DNA from: Kineococcus terrestris
GTDB taxonomy: Bacteria; Actinomycetota; Actinomycetes; Actinomycetales; Kineococcaceae
Reading direction: 5' to 3' (one strand)
Assembly: GCF_041020765.1 (NCBI RefSeq)
Contig: NZ_JBEUEJ010000023.1
Length of the DNA: 64,000 nt
This document shows positions 8,151 to 15,681 of the stretch, in pieces. The notes beneath the pieces were generated by a model. That model had not been told where the DNA came from and did not search any database. It saw nothing but the letters and a program-made list of their open reading frames with translations. The position numbers and the translations under genes were made by a program. The number at the start of each line of letters is the position of its first letter. Within the stretch, counting starts at the first letter, position 1.

Positions 8151-9617
8151 TCAGCAGCCGGTCACCCACACCGGGTCGGGCAGGTCGTCGCGCCCGCCGT
8201 CGATGCGCACCAGGCCCTCGCAGGCGAACCCGAGCGCGACGACGTCCCCGCGCCGCACCACCTCCACGCCGGGGGCCGCGCTCGCCGCCGCCACCGTGGA
8301 CTCCTTGGCCGCGCGGTTCCCGCGCGCCAGGTTCAGCACCATCCACTCCGCCGGGTTGGCGAACCGGGCGGCGGCCTCGCGCACGACGAGGTCTCCGCGG
8401 CCGGTCAGGTAGGCGCCGGAGTCGGCGTCGGCGGCCACCACCGCGCCGCGCGGCAGCTCGTCCCGGACGGCGGCGAGGTCGCGGGCGACCGGCCCGGGAC
8501 GCCACGCGTCCGCGTCGAAGGGGTTCGGGTCGTCCCCGTGGCGGGCGGTGTTCACGGCGCTGGCCGCCAGCCCGCACACCAGCGCCAGCGCGAGGACGGC
8601 GCGGCGGTGCCGGGCGCGCGAGGCGACGTCCACGACGGCGAGCGCCACGACCGGCATGAGCACCGCGTCGTAGTGGAACCCCGTGGAGGTGTGGTTCTCC
8701 ACCGACGTGACCAGCCGCCAGCCCACGGTGGGCAGCGCGACGAGCGCGAGCGGCGAGAGGACCCAGCAGAACCCGCCGGCGGCGAGCGCGGTGACGACGA
8801 GCGCGACCTTCGGCCCGACGGGCGCCGACCCGCTCGAGGAACCTCCGCCGAACAGCGAGGCGAACGCCGGCGCGAACGGGTTCTGCCCCGACGGGTTCGC
8901 GGCCTGGATGACGAACGCCGCCCCGACGAGCCCGGCGACGGCGGCCAGGGCGAGCGCCACCGCCCAGCGCCGCTCACCGGGCGTGCGCGCGCGCAGGAAC
9001 AGCAGCACGGCCATCGCCCCGACGCTCAGGCCGAGGTCCTCCTTGACGAGCAGCAGCGGCAGCGACCACGCCACCGCGGCGCGCACCCGCCGTTCCAGCA
9101 CGGCCGACAGCGCCCCGATGAGCAGCGGCACCGCGAACGCGACCTCGTGCACGTCGAACGTCGCCATCGCCACCACGCCGTACGAGAGGACGAACAGGAC
9201 CGTGACGGCCCACGCGCCGCCGCGGCCCACGTGCCGGGACGCGGTGCGCTGCAGAAGCCCCGACGCGACGCCGAGGCTGACCCCCTGCGCGACGAGCAGC
9301 GCGCGCGGGTCCTGCCACAGCGCCCACGCCGCCCCGAACAGGACGGTGACGGGGGAGAAGTGCTCCCCGAACAGCAGCCACCCGCCGGGGGTGCGGATCT
9401 CGCTGCGCGGCAGCTCGCCCGCGACCCACGACTGGGCGGCCTGCACGAAGATGCCGAGGTCGTACGCGCCGGCGCGCCCGAGGTTCCACTGCGCCAGCCC
9501 CAGCCAGGTGACGACCGCGGTGCCGAGGAGGGCCGCGAGGGCGACGTCGAGGCGGTGCGTCCGCGGCGGGGCCGTGGACGGCGGGGCGGGGCGGGCGGCG
9601 ACGGGCACGGGCAGCAT
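8151..9617 (-). CDS. DUF2079 family multi-pass membrane protein
   Basis: 488 aa with about nine hydrophobic segments between residues 25 and 345. The diagnostic DUF2079 features are present: YDLGIFVQAAQSW near the N-terminus, FGEHFSPVTVLFG, FDVHEVAFAVPL, and ENHTSTGFHYDAVLMPVVAL before the soluble C-terminal part. The family is related to GT-C-fold glycosyltransferases and may act on polyprenyl-linked sugars, but no activity is proven. A soluble tail (~370-488) contains two Cys, one of them the last residue. It stands alone, with a perfect 31-base palindrome upstream. Confidence 0.82.
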   Translation of the reverse strand: MLPVPVAARPAPPSTAPPRTHRLDVALAALLGTAVVTWLGLAQWNLGRAGAYDLGIFVQAAQSWVAGELPRSEIRTPGGWLLFGEHFSPVTVLFGAAWALWQDPRALLVAQGVSLGVASGLLQRTASRHVGRGGAWAVTVLFVLSYGVVAMATFDVHEVAFAVPLLIGALSAVLERRVRAAVAWSLPLLLVKEDLGLSVGAMAVLLFLRARTPGERRWAVALALAAVAGLVGAAFVIQAANPSGQNPFAPAFASLFGGGSSSGSAPVGPKVALVVTALAAGGFCWVLSPLALVALPTVGWRLVTSVENHTSTGFHYDAVLMPVVALAVVDVASRARHRRAVLALALVCGLAASAVNTARHGDDPNPFDADAWRPGPVARDLAAVRDELPRGAVVAADADSGAYLTGRGDLVVREAAARFANPAEWMVLNLARGNRAAKESTVAAASAAPGVEVVRRGDVVALGFACEGLVRIDGGRDDLPDPVWVTGC

Positions 9618-9662
9618 CGTCCCCCAGCGCGCGGGCTCCGCGCCGTCCCGCCCCCTCCCTCC

Positions 9663-9693
9663 GTGATCTTGCTGGGAATCCCAGCAAGATCAC
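9663..9693. repeat. 31-base perfect palindrome (possible dispersed palindromic repeat or operator)
   Basis: Two 15-base arms (GTGATCTTGCTGGGA and its exact complement) flank a single A. The palindrome lies 45 bases upstream of the DUF2079 start and 41 bases beyond the stop of the small anchored protein gene. The near-absence of a loop argues against a simple terminator; a dispersed palindromic element or a dimer-binding operator is more likely. Confidence 0.7.
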
Positions 9694-9734
9694 AGAGCGG
9701 GGGATCGTTCATCGTCCTGTCCGGCCGGGGCGGA

Positions 9735-10145
9735 TCAGCGGGGCTCGACGGCCGCGACCCGGCACACGGCGGCGCCGGCGACCCCGCCGGGCACGTCCAC
9801 GACGGCCTCCGCGTCGCCGGTCACCTCGACGTCCGCACCGGCGGTGGCCAGCTGCGCGTCCGCGGCGTCCATCCACTCCACGGTGATCCGGTGCGCGCCG
9901 GGGGCGAGGGCGCCGGGCGCGACGGTGACGCGCGCCGTCGTCCCGCCCGGCGGGCAGCTCGCCTCGACGCCGGGGAACTCGTCGGCGAGGCGGATCCCGG
10001 CGGCGTCCCCGGGGTCCGACGTGCCGGTCGGGGCGGCGTCGCGGGGCGCGGTCTCCCGCAGCGACGCGCCCACGGCGATCGTCGCGCCGACCACGACCGC
10101 GGCGACGAGGAGGGCGAGGACGTGACGGCGTCGGCGCGCGCTCAT
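9735..10145 (-). CDS. Small membrane-anchored extracytoplasmic protein, unknown function
   Basis: 136 aa. An ARRRR-type basic N-terminus and a single transmembrane segment or uncleaved signal (about 9-27) precede a short linker and a beta-rich outer domain. The outer domain holds two Cys (ASCPPGG and AAVCRVAAVEP) that could form a disulfide. The ATG overlaps the stop of the HNH nuclease gene by 4 bases, so the two are co-translated. I recognise no family. Confidence 0.65.
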   Translation of the reverse strand: MSARRRRHVLALLVAAVVVGATIAVGASLRETAPRDAAPTGTSDPGDAAGIRLADEFPGVEASCPPGGTTARVTVAPGALAPGAHRITVEWMDAADAQLATAGADVEVTGDAEAVVDVPGGVAGAAVCRVAAVEPR

Positions 10146-11236
10146 CGGTCCACGGTAGGCGGCGGTGACCAGCCGGGCACCGCCGCCGGGTCGAGCAGGT
10201 CGTACGCGCCGCGGGCCCGCCACAGCGGCGTGCCGGGCGGGCTCGTGCGGTACAGGGTGCGCGCGGCGCCGAGGACGCGCTCGCGCTCCAGCGGCCAGCG
10301 CAGCGGCGCGGCCAGGGCGGCGAGGTCGCCGGGCGGGCGGTGCAGCGCGGCGCTGACGTGGTGCAGCGCGGGCAGCGTCGCGGACTTGTCGCCGTTGCAC
10401 CGCGGGTCGGCGAGCACGAGGTTGGCGAGGCCGTCGATGCCCGTGCGCGACCACGGCAGGACGTGGTCGACGTGCGTCTCCGCGCCCAGACCGGCACCGC
10501 AGTAGAAGCAGGTCCCGGACTGCAGGTCGCGCAGCCCGGCGCGCACGGGCCCCAGGTCGATCCGGTCGGCGCCGAACAGGAACGCCTCGACGTCCGGAGC
10601 GGCCAGCTCGGCGCGGTTCATCCGCTGCACGTCGACGACCCACCAGCGCTGCACGACCGGCTGCAGCAGCCCGGACACCCGCGCCAGGGCGTGCGCGACA
10701 CCGGGCAGCAGTTCGACGCTCCAGCCGTGCGCGTCCAGCTCGCGGGTCGTCACCTTCTTCGACAGCCACGAGTCGTCGTACAGGAACGGCTCCGCCCGGT
10801 CGCCGCCCCCGGTGCGCTGCAGCGCGAACAGCGGTTGCTGCGCCAGGGTGCGCGCGACCTCGCGGCGCTCGCGCGCCCAGCCGGCGGGGTCGGCGGCGCG
10901 CGCCTGCGCGGGGGAGGCCAGGCCCGCGGCGGCGGCTGACGCGCGCAGGGCGGCGACCCGGTCCAGCAGGGTGCGGGTGGAGCGGTCGGCCTGCTCGTTC
11001 TGCCGCAGCGGCCCGAGGCGGCCGAAGGGCCGCACCTGCGTCCAGTACAGCTCGACGACCCGGTCGGCGAGGTCGGTGATCGGGACGACGAGGGTGTCGC
11101 CCGGCCCGGCGGGGTGCTCCAGGCAGTGCTGCAGCAGCGCGGACAGCGTCGCGAGCTTGTACGTGGACACGCGGCGGCCGGTGGCGAGCAGCCCGGCGAC
11201 GCGGGCGCCGACGTCGAGGGGGTCCAGGGCGCTCAC
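10142..11236 (-). CDS. HNH endonuclease domain protein
   Basis: 364 aa. The HNH nuclease motif is near residues 245-295: the zinc-type CFYCGAGL, then the catalytic pair in THVDHVLPWSR, the Asn in GLANLVLADPRCNGDKS, and a final K-S. The N-terminal 230 residues are helical with an aromatic-rich WSVELLPGVAHALARV section and no recognised domain. Such proteins are annotated as HNH endonucleases and may be DNA-repair or defence nucleases. The gene is followed by a coupled small anchored protein and starts with GTG at 11236. Confidence 0.8.
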   Translation of the reverse strand: MSALDPLDVGARVAGLLATGRRVSTYKLATLSALLQHCLEHPAGPGDTLVVPITDLADRVVELYWTQVRPFGRLGPLRQNEQADRSTRTLLDRVAALRASAAAAGLASPAQARAADPAGWARERREVARTLAQQPLFALQRTGGGDRAEPFLYDDSWLSKKVTTRELDAHGWSVELLPGVAHALARVSGLLQPVVQRWWVVDVQRMNRAELAAPDVEAFLFGADRIDLGPVRAGLRDLQSGTCFYCGAGLGAETHVDHVLPWSRTGIDGLANLVLADPRCNGDKSATLPALHHVSAALHRPPGDLAALAAPLRWPLERERVLGAARTLYRTSPPGTPLWRARGAYDLLDPAAVPGWSPPPTVDR

Positions 11237-11549
11237 GGGTCCAACCTGCCCGTCCCGGCGACCCGGTGCAGCTCCGGCGCCACCCCTCGCTCACGGGGGC
11301 GGTACGACCACGGGAGCACGCGATGATCACCCCGCGGTCCGACGACGGCGACGCCCGCTCCCGGCACCCTCGACGTCGTGCCCCACCACTCGTGCGGGTC
11401 GCCGGCCGCGCGCAGCGGGGGACGCCGAGCCGGGTGAGCCGGGTGGTGGGGCCGTGACCGGGCCGCTCCGTGGAGGGGAGGGGCGGCCTGGGGCCACGTC
11501 CTCGCCGAGGAGTCTCGGCAGGAGGCGTGGTGGTTCGTGGTGACCGGGT
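11237..11549. other. Intergenic stretch, no supported gene
   Basis: A frame on the minus strand ends in a TGA that overlaps the HNH start by 4 bases (ending WSYRPRERGVAPEL...), which hints at a short upstream coding region of perhaps 60-100 residues. It has no convincing start or ribosome-binding site, so I do not call it. Otherwise I see only GC-rich non-coding DNA between the HNH and aldo/keto reductase genes. Confidence 0.4.
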
Positions 11550-12485
11550 TCAGCTCTCGCGCGCCAGCAGCCAGTTCTCGGGCCCCGGCAGGTGCTCCTC
11601 CAGCTCCGCGAACAGCTCGTCGGTCAGGTCCGCCCCGGCCTGCGCGAGCGCCCGCTCCCACTGCTCCACGCGCGTCACGCCGGCGATCGTCGACGTCACC
11701 CGCGGCTCGCGCAGGCTGAACACCAGCGCGGCGGTGGCGAGGTCGGTGCCGTGGCGCTCGCACGCGGCGGCCATCGCGGCGGCCGCCTCCAGCAGCGCGG
11801 GCGGGGCCTCGCGGTACGCGTACGTCGCGCCGGGGGTGCCGGGCGCCTTGGCGAGCAGTCCGCCGCCGAAGGGGGCGGCGTTGAACACCCCGAGGCCGCG
11901 CTCGGCGCAGTCGTCCAGCAGCGCGCCCGCGGAGCGGTCCAGCAACGTCCACCGGTTGTGGGTGACGACGTACTGCGCCTCGCCCGTGGCGACGAACCGG
12001 CGCAGCAGCCCGACCGGCCCGCCGGCGACACCGACCGCGCCGACGACGCCCTGCTCGCGCAGCTCCAGCAGCGCCCGCCACGGCCCGTCCGGCGCCACCG
12101 CGTCCTCGAAGCTGATCCGCTCCGGGTCGTGCAAGGACACCACCGCCAGGTGGTCCATCCCCAGGCGCTCGCGCGACTCGGCGATCGAGGTGCGCACCCG
12201 CTCGGCGTCGAACGGACCGCCCGGCAGCGGGTCCACCTTCGTGGCGAGCAGCGACGCCGTCCCCGGGCGCTCGGCCCAGGCGCGGCCGACGCGGACCTCG
12301 CTGTTCCCGCCGCCGTACTCGTTGCTGGTGTCCACGGTCAGCCCGGCGTCCAGCGCGGAGGCGAGCACCTGCGCGGCGGTGTCGTCGTCGACGCGCTCGG
12401 TGCGGCCCAGCGCGGACGTGCCGAGCGTCAGGGCGGTGACGTCCGCGCCGGTGGCGCCGAGCGGTCGGGTGCTGGTTCCGGTCAC
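11550..12485 (-). CDS. Aldo/keto reductase
   Basis: 311 aa from GTG at 12485. Typical AKR (beta/alpha)8 markers: LGTSALGR near the N-terminus, the DTSNEYGGGNSEVRVGRA strand-loop holding catalytic Asp and Tyr, Lys in LLATKVDPLPG, and His in VVSLHDPERISF. The C-terminal cofactor-binding region carries TSTIAGVTRVEQWERAL. Family reaction is NADPH-dependent reduction of aldehydes or ketones; the substrate is not evident. It resembles the L-fucose/D-threo-aldose 1-dehydrogenase branch. Transcribed away from the divergent Vsr gene. Confidence 0.85.
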   Translation of the reverse strand: MTGTSTRPLGATGADVTALTLGTSALGRTERVDDDTAAQVLASALDAGLTVDTSNEYGGGNSEVRVGRAWAERPGTASLLATKVDPLPGGPFDAERVRTSIAESRERLGMDHLAVVSLHDPERISFEDAVAPDGPWRALLELREQGVVGAVGVAGGPVGLLRRFVATGEAQYVVTHNRWTLLDRSAGALLDDCAERGLGVFNAAPFGGGLLAKAPGTPGATYAYREAPPALLEAAAAMAAACERHGTDLATAALVFSLREPRVTSTIAGVTRVEQWERALAQAGADLTDELFAELEEHLPGPENWLLARES

Positions 12486-12618
12486 GGTGCGGCTCCTCGT
12501 CGTCGGGGGTGCTCGCCCCACCCTGGCAGGTGGTGCGGGCGGCTGACGACGACGAGCTCGACGGTCGTGTCGGTGGCGGCTGCCACGCTCCCGCGGGACC
12601 GGTCGGGGAGGGAGTCGG

Positions 12619-13092
12619 GTGGGCGCGTCGTGGCAGGAACCGGGGCCGGCGCCGCCCGCGTCGTCGGAGGCGGCGGCGACGCTGATGCGGCGCACGGGCC
12701 GCCGGGACACCCGCCCGGAGCTCGCGCTGCGCCGCGAGCTGCACCGGCGGGGTCTGCGCTACCTCGTGGACACGACCCCGCCGGGCACGAACCGGCGCCG
12801 CCGCGCCGACCTGGTGTTCCGCGGCGCCCGCGTCGCGGTGTTCGTCGACGGCTGCTTCTGGCACTCCTGCCCGCTGCACCTGCACCCTCCGCGCGCCAAC
12901 GCGCAGTGGTGGCGGGTCAAGCTGGCCAGCGTCGTCGCGCGCGACCGCGACACCGACGAACGGCTCGCCGAGGCCGGGTGGACGGTCGTGCGGGTGTGGG
13001 AGCACGAGGACGTCGTGGCGGCCGCCGACCGCGTCGAGGCCCTCGTCCGGCGACCGCACCCGGTGACGACAGCGGTGCCGACGGTGGCCTGA
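12619..13092 (+). CDS. vsr: Very short patch repair endonuclease (Vsr)
   Basis: 157 aa. Contains the conserved Vsr sequence: MRRTGRRDTRPELALRREL at the N-terminus, RRADLVFRGARVAVFVDGCFWH with the catalytic Asp, and WHSCPLHLHPPRAN with the zinc-binding Cys/His residues. Vsr nicks 5' of the T in T:G mismatches caused by deamination of 5-methylcytosine. No DNA cytosine methyltransferase gene is adjacent, which is unusual outside actinobacteria. GTG start inferred from upstream GGGAGGGAG. Confidence 0.92.
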   Translation: MGASWQEPGPAPPASSEAAATLMRRTGRRDTRPELALRRELHRRGLRYLVDTTPPGTNRRRRADLVFRGARVAVFVDGCFWHSCPLHLHPPRANAQWWRVKLASVVARDRDTDERLAEAGWTVVRVWEHEDVVAAADRVEALVRRPHPVTTAVPTVA

Positions 13093-13202
13093 GGGCGCGG
13101 ACGGGTGATCACCGGGTGCGGCCGGGCGCCGTCCGCGATCTCGACTGGCGGGCACTGCTGGAGGCTCCTACGGTCGCTGGCCACCGAGGAGAGGAGAACA
13201 CG

Positions 13203-13286
13203 ATGCGAGGCAGCGGACTCATCTGGACCATCGTCGGCATCTTGCTGGCGGTCGCCCTCATCATCTGGATCGCCGGCGCGCTCTGA
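13203..13286 (+). CDS. 27-residue single-span membrane peptide
   Basis: Begins with a strong ribosome-binding site (GAGGAGAGGAG, 7 bases before ATG). The 27 residues start MRGSGLIWTI and form one hydrophobic helix from residue 5 to the C-terminus. Similar short W-T-I-V-G-I-L peptides occur widely in actinobacteria with no assigned role. A strong hairpin follows immediately, so this is a self-contained transcription unit or the end of the vsr unit. Confidence 0.75.
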   Translation: MRGSGLIWTIVGILLAVALIIWIAGAL

Positions 13287-13299
13287 CCCGGCAGCCGCC

Positions 13300-13338
13300 C
13301 CGGTCCCGGTTCACGGCCGAGCCGTGGTCCGGGACCGG
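13300..13338 (+). terminator. Transcription terminator hairpin after the small membrane peptide
   Basis: CCGGTCCCGG pairs with CCGGGACCGG, and inside it CACGG pairs with CCGTG. This is a long GC-rich stem without a T-tract, 14 bases beyond the stop codon. Confidence 0.65.
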
Positions 13339-13344
13339 CGCGGG

Positions 13345-13389
13345 GCCGCAGGAGGTAGCGCAGCGGCGCCGCAGGAGGTAGCGCAGCGG
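13345..13389. repeat. Two tandem copies of a 22-base sequence
   Basis: The 22-base unit beginning GCCGCAGGAGGTAGCGCAGC occurs at 13345-13366 and again at 13368-13389, one base apart. It lies between the terminator above and the end of the sugar-binding protein gene. Function unknown; possibly a duplicated non-coding segment. Confidence 0.75.
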
Positions 13390-13472
13390 GCTCCTGGCGA
13401 GACGTCAGTGGACTCCAGGCCCACCTCGAGAACGTCCCCGCGGGCGGTCACCCACCCGCGGGGACGCGGCTC

Positions 13473-14537
13473 TCAGGACTCGAACGCGGTGGGCAGGTAC
13501 TGGTCGACGTTGTCCGCGGTGACCACGGGCGCGTACAGCTGCACGGTCCGCGGCACCTCCACCTCGACCAGGTCGCTCATCGCCTTGCCCTGCACGAGCA
13601 GGCGGGCCAGGCGGATGCCGTCGGCGGCCTGGGTGGACGGGTAGATGACGGTGGCCTGCAGGACGGACCCGCCGGCCTGGATCTCCCGCATGACGTTCGC
13701 GGAGCCGGCGCCGCCGACCATGACGAACTCGTCGCGCCCGGCCTCCTGGATGGCGGCCATGACGCCGACGCCCTGGTCGTCGTCGTGGTTCCACAGGGCG
13801 TCGATCTGCGGCGCGGCCTGCAGGAGGTTCGCGGCGGCGGCCTGCCCGCCCTGGACGGTGAAGTCGGCGGCGACGCGGTTGTCGACGTCGAGGCCGCAGT
13901 CCTCCAGGGCGTCGGCGAAGCCCTGGCTGCGGTCCTGCGTCAGGGGCAGCGAGTCGATGCCGGCGATCTCGGCGACGACGGCGTCCGGGTTGTCGCCGAC
14001 CTGCTCGCAGATGTACGTGCCGGCCGAGACGCCCATGCCGTAGTTGTCGCCGAGGACGGTGGTGCGGGCCGCGAACGGGGTGGAGAACTCGCGGTCGACG
14101 TTGACGACGGGGATGCCGGCCTCCATCGCGCGGGTGGCGACGTCGGTGAGCGCGGCCCCGTCGTAGGGCAGCAGGACGATGGCGTCGACGCCGTCGTTGA
14201 TGAACTGCTCGACCTGGCTGATCTGCAGGTTGACGTCGTTGGTGCCCTCGGCGACGCGCAGCTCGACGTCCTCGTAGCGCTCGGCCTCGGCCTGCGCGGC
14301 GGTGGTGATGGCGCCCATCCAGCCGTGGTCGGCGGCGGGGGCGGAGAAGCCGATGACGACGGTGTCGCCGGGCTCGTCGTTGGCGCCGGCGGGGGCGGCC
14401 GGTGCCGCCTGGCCGCCGCCGTCGCCCTCGGGCTGCTGGGGTGCGTTGGACGTGCAGGCGGTGAGCAGGGCGACGGTGCTGACGGCGGCGCCGGCGCTGA
14501 CGAGCCACCGGCGCAGGCCGGTGCGGGAAGCGGACAC
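13473..14537 (-). CDS. Sugar ABC transporter substrate-binding lipoprotein (ribose/galactose type)
   Basis: 354 aa. GTG start follows GAGGAGGATCAC. Lipobox LLTACTS at residues ~24-30, then a Gly/Pro/Ala linker. The periplasmic-binding type 1 domain (about 55-350) has the expected VVIGFSAPAADHGWMGAI opening strand, GVDAIVLLPYDGAAL, the GIPVVNVDREF hinge and the DALWNHDDDQGVGVMAAI segment. It should capture a monosaccharide or related sugar outside the membrane and deliver it to the permease/ATPase encoded downstream and upstream here. The regulatory ROK gene is divergent at the other end of the operon. Confidence 0.9.
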   Translation of the reverse strand: MSASRTGLRRWLVSAGAAVSTVALLTACTSNAPQQPEGDGGGQAAPAAPAGANDEPGDTVVIGFSAPAADHGWMGAITTAAQAEAERYEDVELRVAEGTNDVNLQISQVEQFINDGVDAIVLLPYDGAALTDVATRAMEAGIPVVNVDREFSTPFAARTTVLGDNYGMGVSAGTYICEQVGDNPDAVVAEIAGIDSLPLTQDRSQGFADALEDCGLDVDNRVAADFTVQGGQAAAANLLQAAPQIDALWNHDDDQGVGVMAAIQEAGRDEFVMVGGAGSANVMREIQAGGSVLQATVIYPSTQAADGIRLARLLVQGKAMSDLVEVEVPRTVQLYAPVVTADNVDQYLPTAFES

Positions 14538-14607
14538 GTGATCCTCCTCGATCGGTGGTCCTCGGGCGGTGCGGGGTGTTCGGGTGGTGGCGGGGTCCTG
14601 CTGGGGG

Positions 14608-15681
14608 TCAGGTGCTGCGCGAGCGGGCGGCGAACCGCTGCTGGAGCATGACGGCGGCGACGATGATCGCGCCCTTGGCGATGGCCTGGGTGGAGATGGA
14701 CAGGTTGTTCTGGATGAACACGTTCGTGAGGGTGGCGAAGATGATGACGCCGAAGACGGTGCCGACGATGGTGCCGCGGCCCCCGGCGAGCAGGGTGCCG
14801 CCGACGACGACGGCGGCGATGGCGTCCAGCTCGTACAGCTGGCCGTTGGTGGAGGAACCGGCCGTGGTGCGGGCCAGCATCATGACGGCGGCGATGCCGG
14901 CGGTCAGGCCCGCCAGCGCGTACAGGTAGGTGGTGTGCCGCTGCACCTTGATGCCGGCCAGGCGGGCGGCCTCCGGGTTGCCGCCGATGGCGACGGTGCG
15001 GCGGCCGAACGTCGTGCGGTTGAGCAGGAACCAGCCGCCCAGCGCCACCAGGCCGAACATCCAGACGATGACGGGGATGCCGAGGACGCTGCCCTGGAAG
15101 GTGTCCAGGAAGGGGCGGACGGTGACGATCCAGGTGCGGCGGTTGGCGATGATCTCCGCCAGTCCCCGGGCGGCGACGAGCATCGCCAGGGTCGCGATGA
15201 ACGCCACGACCCGCCCGTAGGCGATGAGGACGCCGTTGACCACCCCGCACGCCGTCCCCACCAGCAGCGCGGTGAACACCATGACGATCCAGTGGAAGTC
15301 CGCGGCGATGGACTGCGTCGCCACGGTCGTCGCCCACACCGACGCCAGGCCGAGGACGGAACCGACGGACAGGTCGATCCCGCCGCCGGTGATGACGAAC
15401 GTCATGCCGACGGCCAGCACGCCGTAGACGGCGGCCAGCCGCAGGATCGTCAGGAGGTTGTCGACGCTGGCGAAGCGTTCCCCGGCGGTGGCGTACCCCA
15501 CCACGCACAGGGCCGCCAGGGCGATGACGAGGCCGATGCTGCGCCCGGCGCCGCCGCTGAGGAACCGGGTACCACCGGCGGGGGCGCCGGGTGCGGGTCC
15601 GGTGCGCGCCAGCGGTGTCTCGCGGTCCGGGTCGGGGGGGACGCTGCCCGCCGTGGACAGCGGCGGCTGCTGCTCGCTCAC
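14608..15681 (-). CDS. Sugar ABC transporter permease (RbsC-like)
   Basis: 357 aa with about nine or ten transmembrane segments. Branched-chain/ribose-type permease signature: FVITGGGIDLSVGSVLGLASV, the NPEAARLAGIKVQRHTTYLYALAGL coupling region and VVVGGTLLAGGRGTIVGTVFGV near the C-terminus. The first ~45 residues are a Pro/Gly-rich cytoplasmic tail. The GTG start overlaps the ATPase stop by 4 bases. It forms the membrane channel for the importer. Confidence 0.92.
   Translation of the reverse strand: MSEQQPPLSTAGSVPPDPDRETPLARTGPAPGAPAGGTRFLSGGAGRSIGLVIALAALCVVGYATAGERFASVDNLLTILRLAAVYGVLAVGMTFVITGGGIDLSVGSVLGLASVWATTVATQSIAADFHWIVMVFTALLVGTACGVVNGVLIAYGRVVAFIATLAMLVAARGLAEIIANRRTWIVTVRPFLDTFQGSVLGIPVIVWMFGLVALGGWFLLNRTTFGRRTVAIGGNPEAARLAGIKVQRHTTYLYALAGLTAGIAAVMMLARTTAGSSTNGQLYELDAIAAVVVGGTLLAGGRGTIVGTVFGVIIFATLTNVFIQNNLSISTQAIAKGAIIVAAVMLQQRFAARSRST

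Noticed and set aside
11233..13155. A 640-codon minus-strand frame across the aldo/keto reductase and vsr genes
   Set aside because: It is antisense or out of frame to two recognised genes and shows Arg-rich low-complexity translation. Only its last ~60 codons, upstream of the HNH gene, might be real, and they lack a start signal.
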